DNA of 13,140 bases from NCBI GenBank assembly GCA_046537875.1, contig JBKHJZ010000085.1, forward strand, positions 1 through 13,140, read 5' to 3'. Positions 5,453-10,833 of this stretch are shown piece after piece. How positions within the stretch are numbered: the stretch's first letter is position 1; every line of letters begins with the position of its first letter. Under the pieces are notes generated by a model, which was given only the letters and a program-made list of their open reading frames with translations, was not told the DNA's origin and made no database searches. Source of the stretch: JBKHJZ01 sp046537875 (lineage in GTDB: Bacteria; Actinomycetota; Acidimicrobiia; Acidimicrobiales; VFJN01). The translations under genes were made by a program, and so were the position numbers.

Positions 5453-7141
5453 TCAGGCGACCGCCTCGTAGAGCGCCCACGGCTCGTCGATGCCCGCCAG
5501 CACGTGCTCACCTCGCGGTGTGAACTGCAGCCCACTGCCGGCCACCAGGTCGGTGATCGTGCGCGACACCCAGACGGCGCCGCCCTCTGCGTGGTCGGCC
5601 ACCCGGCTGGCGATCGACACGCCGATGCCCATCACGTCGTCGCCGCGGCGTTCGATCTCGGCCGCGTGCACCCCGGCCCGCACCTCGATGCCGAGCCCGC
5701 CCACCCCGTCCCGCACGGCACAGGCGGCCCGGACGGCGCGGGCGGGACCGTCGAAGATCGCCAGGAAGCCGTCGCCCAGCGTCTTCACGATCGTGCCGTG
5801 CTCGGCGGCCACGCAGTGGCGGGCCAGGTCGTCGAACCGGTCGATGAGCGCACCCATGCGGTCGTCGCCGTGCCGGCTGGCCACACCGACCGATCCGACG
5901 ATGTCGACGAAGAGCACGCTCGCGAGCATGCGGTCGCGGACGGTGGCCGCCGGGGTGCCGACCACGAAGTCGTGGACCGCCTCGATGATCGGGGACGTGT
6001 CGCCGCTGAACAGGTAGTGGTCGTGCCCCGGCAGCCCGAGCAGGCGGGCGCCCGGGATGGACGATGCCACCTCCTCGGCGAAGCGGAACGGGATGATCGC
6101 GTCCTCGCGCCGGTGGATGACGAGCGTGGGCGCGGGGACGGCGCGGGCGGCGATCGACACGTCGGTCGCACTCGCCAGCTCGAGCAGCCGGCGCGCGGTC
6201 CGGGGGGAGGCCGACTGGCGTTCGTACCGGGCCAGGAACTGGGTGCCTGTGCGCGTCGACCCCAGGGTCGGGGCGAGGGCCCGGTAGACGCGGCCGCGGC
6301 CCCACACGTGCTCCGCCCAGTCGGTGAGCTGCGGCGTGACGACCGGATGCCCGGGGCTGACCCACGTGCCGTGGAGAACGAGGCGCTCGGTGCGTTCGGG
6401 GTGGGCCGCGGAGAACACCATCGCCAGCGCCCCGCCCTCGGACGAGCCGAAGATCGTGGCCCGCTCGATGCCGGCGGCGTCCATGACGGCGCGCAGGTCG
6501 TCGGCCCGGCGCTCGAGGGAGGGCGCCTCATCGGGCCCGAGCCGGTCGGAGAGCCCGACCCCCCGCTTGTCGAGGACCACCACCCGGCAACGCTCGGCGA
6601 GTCGGCGCAGGGCGGACGCGATGGCGGGGTGCTCCCACTGCAGCTCGACGTTGGTGGCAAAGCCGGCGATGAGCACGAGCGGGGGGCCGTCGCCGAAGAC
6701 CTGGTAGGCGATCGAGACGCCGTCGCTGGTGGCGTAGCGGGTGGGCGGTACGGGCTCGGGGGCCGGGGCCGCGTGCAGCACCGCAGCGGGTGAAGGCACA
6801 GCCGTGTCCGCGACGGCCGCAGGCTCCTCGATCTCCTGGCTGACACCGGCCACGAAGCGGTAGCCGTGTCCGTGGACCGTCTTGATGAAGCGCTGGGACC
6901 GCCCGTCGTCGCCGAGGGCCTGGCGCACCTCCTTGATGCGCGTGGTGAGAGCCGACTCGGTGACGAACTGCGTGCCCCACACCGCGTCGAGCAGCTCCCC
7001 CTTCGGCACGACGCGGTCGCGGTTCTCGATGAGGGTCCGCAGGACGCCGAACACCTGCGGCTGCACCTCGATCGCCTCGGACCCCCGCCGGAGCTCGAGC
7101 GTTGCGGTATCGAGGGTGTGCCCGCCGAACCTGTACCGCAC
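5453..7141 (-). CDS. Winged-helix regulator fused to alpha/beta hydrolase and class III nucleotide cyclase
   Basis: The product has 562 residues from the GTG at 7141. Residues 1-98 are an OmpR/CadC-type DNA-binding winged helix (VQPQVFGVLRTLIENRDRVV; TVHGHGYRFVA). A Pro/Ala linker leads to an alpha/beta hydrolase (~134-395) with nucleophile elbow GSSEGG (Ser234), acid HRREDAIIP (Asp347) and base GHDHYLF (His375). Residues ~404-562 are a class III cyclase: metal aspartates Asp413 (FVDIVGS) and Asp457 (LGDGFLAIF), adenine-type Lys453 and Asp502, and Arg513. The canonical transition-state Asn is Ser509. The hydrolase-cyclase pair resembles M. tuberculosis Rv1900c; the N-terminal DNA-binding module is an addition. 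There are no membrane helices, so it is probably a cytosolic sensor that binds an ester-like or small ligand, makes cAMP and may regulate DNA directly (inference). In-frame GTGs at 7150 and 7198 are alternative starts; 7141 is preferred because the domain begins there and TACCGT lies 7 bases upstream. Confidence 0.88.
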   Translation of the reverse strand: MRYRFGGHTLDTATLELRRGSEAIEVQPQVFGVLRTLIENRDRVVPKGELLDAVWGTQFVTESALTTRIKEVRQALGDDGRSQRFIKTVHGHGYRFVAGVSQEIEEPAAVADTAVPSPAAVLHAAPAPEPVPPTRYATSDGVSIAYQVFGDGPPLVLIAGFATNVELQWEHPAIASALRRLAERCRVVVLDKRGVGLSDRLGPDEAPSLERRADDLRAVMDAAGIERATIFGSSEGGALAMVFSAAHPERTERLVLHGTWVSPGHPVVTPQLTDWAEHVWGRGRVYRALAPTLGSTRTGTQFLARYERQSASPRTARRLLELASATDVSIAARAVPAPTLVIHRREDAIIPFRFAEEVASSIPGARLLGLPGHDHYLFSGDTSPIIEAVHDFVVGTPAATVRDRMLASVLFVDIVGSVGVASRHGDDRMGALIDRFDDLARHCVAAEHGTIVKTLGDGFLAIFDGPARAVRAACAVRDGVGGLGIEVRAGVHAAEIERRGDDVMGIGVSIASRVADHAEGGAVWVSRTITDLVAGSGLQFTPRGEHVLAGIDEPWALYEAVA

Positions 7142-7148
7142 GTGGTGC

Positions 7149-7154
7149 ACGGTA
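7149..7154 (-). promoter_or_regulatory. Candidate -10 hexamer (TACCGT) supporting a leaderless GTG start at 7141
   Basis: On the minus strand TACCGT is followed by 7 bases and then GTG CGG TAC, the first codons of the winged-helix domain. TAnnnT-N7-GTG is the layout of actinobacterial leaderless promoters. No good -35 hexamer is visible. None of the possible starts has a Shine-Dalgarno, which favours this reading. Confidence 0.35.
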
Positions 7155-7250
7155 GCGGGCGAGGCCGGGTTCGCCCCCTGCGCGGCGCACCACCTCACGC
7201 GGGCCGGTCACCCGTCGGGGTGCCGGGCAACGTGCCGTGCGAGCCGGACG

Positions 7251-7268
7251 GGCCGTACGGTCACGGCC
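7251..7268. promoter_or_regulatory. Palindromic element and possible -10 in the divergent cyclase/maoC promoter region
   Basis: ccgtacgg (7253-7260) is a perfect 8-bp palindrome nested in a larger inverted repeat, ggccgt...acggcc (7251-7256 / 7263-7268). TACGGT (7256-7261) within it could be the -10 of the MaoC-type gene, giving a leader of about 40 bases. The site lies about 110 bases upstream of the cyclase GTG, so a regulator bound here could affect both divergent genes. The rest of the 166-base gap holds only the maoC ribosome-binding site and the cyclase -10 candidate. Confidence 0.3.
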
Positions 7269-7307
7269 GGCGGCGGAGGCCGTCAGCGGTGAGGAGGGAG
7301 CGACCAC

Positions 7308-7778
7308 ATGACCACACCCGGCACCTCGCCACGGCGCGAGCCCGCACCGGCGCCCACCGTCGGCGCGACCGCACGCCGCACCCGCACCGTGTCGAGCCGT
7401 GACATCGAGCTGTTCACCGAGCTCACGGGCGACCGAAATCCCCTCCACTACGACGCGGAGGCGGCTGCGGCCAGCCGGTTCGGCGGCATCATCGTGCAGG
7501 GCGGTGTCACGTCGGGGCTGCTCAACGCGCTCGTCGCGGAGGACCTGCCCGGCCCCGGCTCGGTGTTCCTGGGCGTCGAGTGGCGCTTCCTGGCGCCGGT
7601 GCGCCCCGGCGACGAGATCACCGCGGAGGCCGAGGTGCTCGAGGCCCGCGACGACAAGCCGATCAGCACGCTCCGCACGACGATCACCAACCAGGAGGGT
7701 ACGGTGGTGCTGGACGGCTCGGCGGTGGTCTACCGCGACCCGGCGGTGGCCGCCGCACACCACGAGCGGGGCTGTTGA
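7308..7778 (+). CDS. MaoC/PhaJ-type (R)-specific enoyl-CoA hydratase, single hotdog domain
   Basis: The product has 156 residues and one hotdog fold. The hydratase-2 motif TGDRNPLHYD carries the catalytic pair Asp42 and His47, with the same spacing as in PhaJ. It is followed by the conserved helix segment GGIIVQGGVTSGLLNALV and the strand SVFLGVEWRFLAPVRPGDEI. It should hydrate trans-2-enoyl-CoA to (R)-3-hydroxyacyl-CoA, the step after an acyl-CoA dehydrogenase, probably as a homodimer in the cytosol. Residues 1-25 form an unstructured Pro/Ala/Arg-rich extension. The ATG at 7308 follows gaggaggga (7291-7299) at 8-9 bases, the clearest ribosome-binding site on the plus strand of this window. 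The gene diverges from the cyclase gene and precedes the tetR-transporter operon, from which a 98-base gap with its own promoter separates it. Confidence 0.9.
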   Translation: MTTPGTSPRREPAPAPTVGATARRTRTVSSRDIELFTELTGDRNPLHYDAEAAAASRFGGIIVQGGVTSGLLNALVAEDLPGPGSVFLGVEWRFLAPVRPGDEITAEAEVLEARDDKPISTLRTTITNQEGTVVLDGSAVVYRDPAVAAAHHERGC

Positions 7779-7795
7779 CGACCGGCATCCGTCCG

Positions 7796-7821
7796 ACATC
7801 GCCCCTGCGCTGGGCCGATGT
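7796..7821. terminator. Hairpin downstream of the maoC gene (terminator, or operator for the TetR gene)
   Basis: ACATCGCCC (7796-7804) pairs with GGG-C-CGATGT (7812-7821), giving a 9-bp stem with one bulged C and a 7-base loop. It starts 18 bases after the maoC stop and ends 19 bases before the TTGCAC of the next promoter. Position fits an intrinsic terminator without a T-tract. The ACATCG/CGATGT half-sites could instead be a TetR operator. Confidence 0.35.
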
Positions 7822-7840
7822 GACGGGTCGATGACGCTCG

Positions 7841-7869
7841 TTGCACTGCCTGTGAAAAGACTCTACGGT
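7841..7869 (+). promoter_or_regulatory. Promoter of the tetR-liv operon (TTGCAC-N17-TACGGT), predicted leaderless
   Basis: TTGCAC (7841-7846), a 17-base spacer and TACGGT (7864-7869) give the ideal spacing for a housekeeping sigma factor. The spacer is the most A-rich stretch nearby. The -10 ends 7 bases before the GTG at 7877, so transcription should begin at or next to the start codon. There is no Shine-Dalgarno for that GTG, which agrees with a leaderless mRNA. Confidence 0.5.
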
Positions 7870-7876
7870 CCGCGAC

Positions 7877-8587
7877 GTGCGTGAGACCTCCGTCACACAC
7901 GACGAGGGTGGCCACGAAGATCCCGGCGCCGTCGACGGCCGGGTCACCCGCGGCACCCGCACCCGCGAGGCGGTGGTCGACGCGTTGCTGTCCCTGCTCG
8001 AGCAGGGACACCTCCGGCCCACGGCGCGCGAGATCGCCGCCGAGGCGGGCGTGTCGCTCCGGTCGGTCTACGTGCACTTCGATGACGTCGAGTCCCTCTA
8101 CATCGCCGCCGCCAGCCGCCACGGTCGCCGGATGGCCGCGCTGCTGCCCGTCGTCGAGTACGTCGGCGACCTGGAGGCGCGGCTCGACCTGTTCGTCGAG
8201 CGCCGGCGGCGGCTGAACGAGGAGGGCGCCGCGGTCCGCCGGGCCGCCGTCCTCCAGGAGCCGTTCTCTCCCGCGCTGCACCGCGCCCTGAAGGTGGGGC
8301 GCGACATCCTGAGCTCCGAGGTCGCCAACGCCTTCGCTCCGGAGATCGGTGTCCGACCGCCGGGGGAGGACGCCCGGCTGAAGCTCGCGCTGGCCCTCGC
8401 GGCCTCGGGCGCGGCGTGGGAGGCGCTGCGCACCCAGCACCGGCTGTCGGCCGACGAGGCAGGGGCGCAGCTGCGGGCCATGCTGCTCGCGCTCGTCCAC
8501 GGCTGGGCACCCGCCGGCGGTACCGACGGGGCGGCCACGCGATCCCAGGCCCCGGACGAGGCCGGCGGGGACGGGGAGGTGCCGTGA
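7877..8587 (+). CDS. TetR-family transcriptional regulator
   Basis: The product has 236 residues. The N-terminal DNA-binding domain (~28-80) begins TRGTRTREAVVDALLSLLEQG. It contains the TetR helix-turn-helix PTAREIAAEAGVSLRSVYVHF (~48-68), ending in the family's characteristic Tyr-x-His-Phe. Residues ~85-215 are an all-helical ligand-binding and dimerisation domain with no recognisable subfamily signature. The last ~20 residues are disordered and Gly/Ala/Asp-rich. The GTG start at 7877 is supported by the promoter whose predicted +1 falls on it. The stop codon overlaps the permease start (GTGA at 8584-8587), so regulator and transporter are translated together. It is therefore the obvious local regulator of the transporter and perhaps of itself; the ligand may be the transported compound or its CoA ester (inference). 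Confidence 0.92.
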   Translation: MRETSVTHDEGGHEDPGAVDGRVTRGTRTREAVVDALLSLLEQGHLRPTAREIAAEAGVSLRSVYVHFDDVESLYIAAASRHGRRMAALLPVVEYVGDLEARLDLFVERRRRLNEEGAAVRRAAVLQEPFSPALHRALKVGRDILSSEVANAFAPEIGVRPPGEDARLKLALALAASGAAWEALRTQHRLSADEAGAQLRAMLLALVHGWAPAGGTDGAATRSQAPDEAGGDGEVP

Positions 8588-10833
8588 CGCTCGCGACGGT
8601 GGGGCGCCGCTGGGAGGCTGCCGACCTGAGTCGCCGGCTGGGCTTCCTGGTGCCTCTGGTCGGGCTGGTGGCCGTCCAGCAGGTGCTCTTCCCCGCACCA
8701 CTCGGCATCGTCGCCGACGGCACGCTGTTCGGCGCCCGCATCGCGCTCATCTCGGTCGGCATCGCCCTCGTCTACCGGGCCAACCGGGTGGTCAACTTCG
8801 CGCAGGGCGACCTGGGAGGCGTCCCCGCCACGATCGCGGTCATGCTGGTCCTGGCCTGGGGTGTGAACTACTGGCTGGGCATGCTCGCCGGCTTCGCCGC
8901 CGCCGTGCTGCTGGGCGTGATCGTGGAGACGCTGGTCATCCGGCGGTTCTTCACCGCCCCCCGCCTCGTCCTCACCGTGGCCACGATCGGGATCGCGCAG
9001 ATCCTCACCGGGGCGGCGCTCTTCGTCCCGCGCTGGTTCGGCGAGCAGAGCTTCGGCACCCGCCTGACCCCGCCGTTCGAGATCAGCCTCGAGATCGGGG
9101 GCACGTTCTTCAACGCCAACGACGTGGTCACCATCGTGCTGGTGCCGGTGGCGCTGGTGGCGCTGGCCGTGTTCCTGCACCGCTCGGCCTGGGGGGTCGC
9201 CATCATCGGCGCCGCCGAGCGGGCCGATCGGGCGTTCACGCTCGGCATTCCGGTCAAGCGCCTCCACACGGTGGTGTGGGCGGTGGCCTCGGTGCTGGCC
9301 TTCCTGGCCATGTTCCTGCGTGCCGGGGCGGTGGGCCTGCCGATCGGCGAGGTGCTCGCGCCCATCTTCCTCGTGCAGGCGCTGGCCGCCGCGGTGTTCG
9401 GTCGCTTCGAGCGGTTCACCACCATCGCGGCCGCCGCCATCGGGCTCGGCATCGTCGACCGGGCGATGACGTTCCAGCCCGGCAATCGGCCCGCCTACAA
9501 CGAGGCCGTCGTCTTCGTGATCGTGCTGGTCGGGCTGCTCCTCGTCCGGCGCGGCACGGGGGCGGGCCGGGTCGACAGCGATGCGTCCGCCACCTGGCAG
9601 GCGACCCGGGAGATCAAGGCGGTGCCGCGGGAGATGCGCCGGCTGCCCGAGGTGCGGCTCGGGCGGGCGGCCCTGTGGCTGGTGCTCGGCGGCTTCGTGC
9701 TCACGCTGCCGCTGTGGCTGTCGACCAGCCGGCTCAACCTGGCCACGATCATCGTGATCTTCGGCATCGTGGCCGCTTCGCTGGTGGTGCTCACCGGCTG
9801 GGCCGGCCAGGTGAGCCTCGGCCACATGGCCTTCGTGGGCGTGGGGGCCGCCGTGGGCGGCGCGCTGGTCGGGGCGCGGGACTGGGACCTCGCTTTCGCC
9901 GCGCTGGCGGCCGGGCTGGTGGGCGGCCTCGCGGCCGTGGTGGTCGGCTATCCGGCGTTGCGCCGGGGCGGCCTCACGCTGGCGGTGGCGACGCTGGCGT
10001 TCGCCCTCTTCACGTCGTCGTACCTGCTCAACCCCACGGTCTTCGACTGGTTGCCGGGCCGTCGCGTCGGCCGGGGCGCCGTGCTCGGGATCGACCTGGC
10101 CGACGAGGCCACCATGTTCTACGCCACGCTGGTGGCGCTGGCGGCGGCGCTGGTGGTGGTGGTCGGCCTGCGCCGGAGCCGGACCGGCCGGGTGCTCATC
10201 GCGATCCGCGAGAACGAGCGGGCCGCCCGCGCCTACGGCGTCGACGCCACGCGCACCACGCTCGCCGCGTTCGCGCTGTCGGGGTTCCTCGCCGCGCTGG
10301 CCGGCGCGTTCTACGTGCAGCAGCAGTTCGGGCTCACGGCCGACCCGTACCTGCCCCAGCGCAGCCTCGAGTTGTTCACGATGGTCGTGATCGGTGGCTT
10401 GGGGTCGCTCCCCGGTGCGCTGCTCGGTGCCACGTACGTGCACAGCGCCGACTTCTTCCTGCCGGCCGAGTGGCGGTTCCTCGCCACCGGCGCCGGGCTC
10501 CTGATCGTGCTGCTGCTCTTCCCCAGCGGCCTCGGCGGCATGCTGGCCGACCTGCGTGACGGCGCCCTCCGCTGGGTGGCGCGACGTCGGGGCATGGTGG
10601 TGCCGAGCCTGCTCGCCGATGTGCGGGTCGACGAGGCCGGGCGGCCGGCGGAACCGGAGGAGGAGGCGGCGCTGAGGGCGGCCGCCGGACGGGCGGCCCC
10701 TGCCTTCGATGTCGCTGCGGTGGCCAGCGGCCGCTCCCGATCGACTGGAGACGTCGCCGACCCGGCGGACGATCCGCCCGACCGCCCCGGCCAGGGAGCC
10801 CGGCCGACCGACGCGACCGAGGTGCGGTCATGA
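8584..10833 (+). CDS. Fused LivH-LivM branched-chain amino acid-type ABC transporter permease
   Basis: The product has 749 residues combining two permeases that are usually separate. Residues ~1-330 are LivH-like: GIALVYRANRVVNFAQGDLG, with the NFAQGDLG signature at 71-78. Residues ~355-660 are LivM-like: LTGWAGQVSLGHMAFVGVGA from 403, then RVLIAIRENERAARAYGVD, the cytoplasmic coupling loop that contacts the ATPase, and MVVIGGLGSLPGALLGA. A hydrophilic linker (~320-355) joins the halves. An acidic, Pro-rich cytoplasmic tail (~665-749) ends the protein. It forms the membrane pore of a HAAT-family importer. Substrates of this family include branched-chain amino acids, amides, urea and aromatic or other organic acids, so a leucine label would be overprecise. 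The GTG start overlaps the tetR stop by 4 bases, and the stop overlaps the next ATG by 4 bases (ATGA). No substrate-binding protein or LivG ATPase is present within the window; they are expected further right. Confidence 0.93.
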   Translation: MTLATVGRRWEAADLSRRLGFLVPLVGLVAVQQVLFPAPLGIVADGTLFGARIALISVGIALVYRANRVVNFAQGDLGGVPATIAVMLVLAWGVNYWLGMLAGFAAAVLLGVIVETLVIRRFFTAPRLVLTVATIGIAQILTGAALFVPRWFGEQSFGTRLTPPFEISLEIGGTFFNANDVVTIVLVPVALVALAVFLHRSAWGVAIIGAAERADRAFTLGIPVKRLHTVVWAVASVLAFLAMFLRAGAVGLPIGEVLAPIFLVQALAAAVFGRFERFTTIAAAAIGLGIVDRAMTFQPGNRPAYNEAVVFVIVLVGLLLVRRGTGAGRVDSDASATWQATREIKAVPREMRRLPEVRLGRAALWLVLGGFVLTLPLWLSTSRLNLATIIVIFGIVAASLVVLTGWAGQVSLGHMAFVGVGAAVGGALVGARDWDLAFAALAAGLVGGLAAVVVGYPALRRGGLTLAVATLAFALFTSSYLLNPTVFDWLPGRRVGRGAVLGIDLADEATMFYATLVALAAALVVVVGLRRSRTGRVLIAIRENERAARAYGVDATRTTLAAFALSGFLAALAGAFYVQQQFGLTADPYLPQRSLELFTMVVIGGLGSLPGALLGATYVHSADFFLPAEWRFLATGAGLLIVLLLFPSGLGGMLADLRDGALRWVARRRGMVVPSLLADVRVDEAGRPAEPEEEAALRAAAGRAAPAFDVAAVASGRSRSTGDVADPADDPPDRPGQGARPTDATEVRS

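Noticed and set aside
4904..6793. Plus-strand open frame antisense to the dehydrogenase and cyclase genes
   Set aside because: It is compositionally biased with no motif, and the opposite strand has two well-defined proteins with catalytic residues.
7881..7896. GTGA-N8-TCAC inverted repeat just inside tetR, considered as a CRP/cAMP receptor site
   Set aside because: CRP sites have six bases between the half-sites and here there are eight. It is also inside the coding region downstream of the predicted start.
8098..10443. Minus-strand open frame antisense to the tetR and permease genes
   Set aside because: It is an Arg/His/Gly/Glu-rich shadow of the permease codons with no hydrophobic core or family motif.
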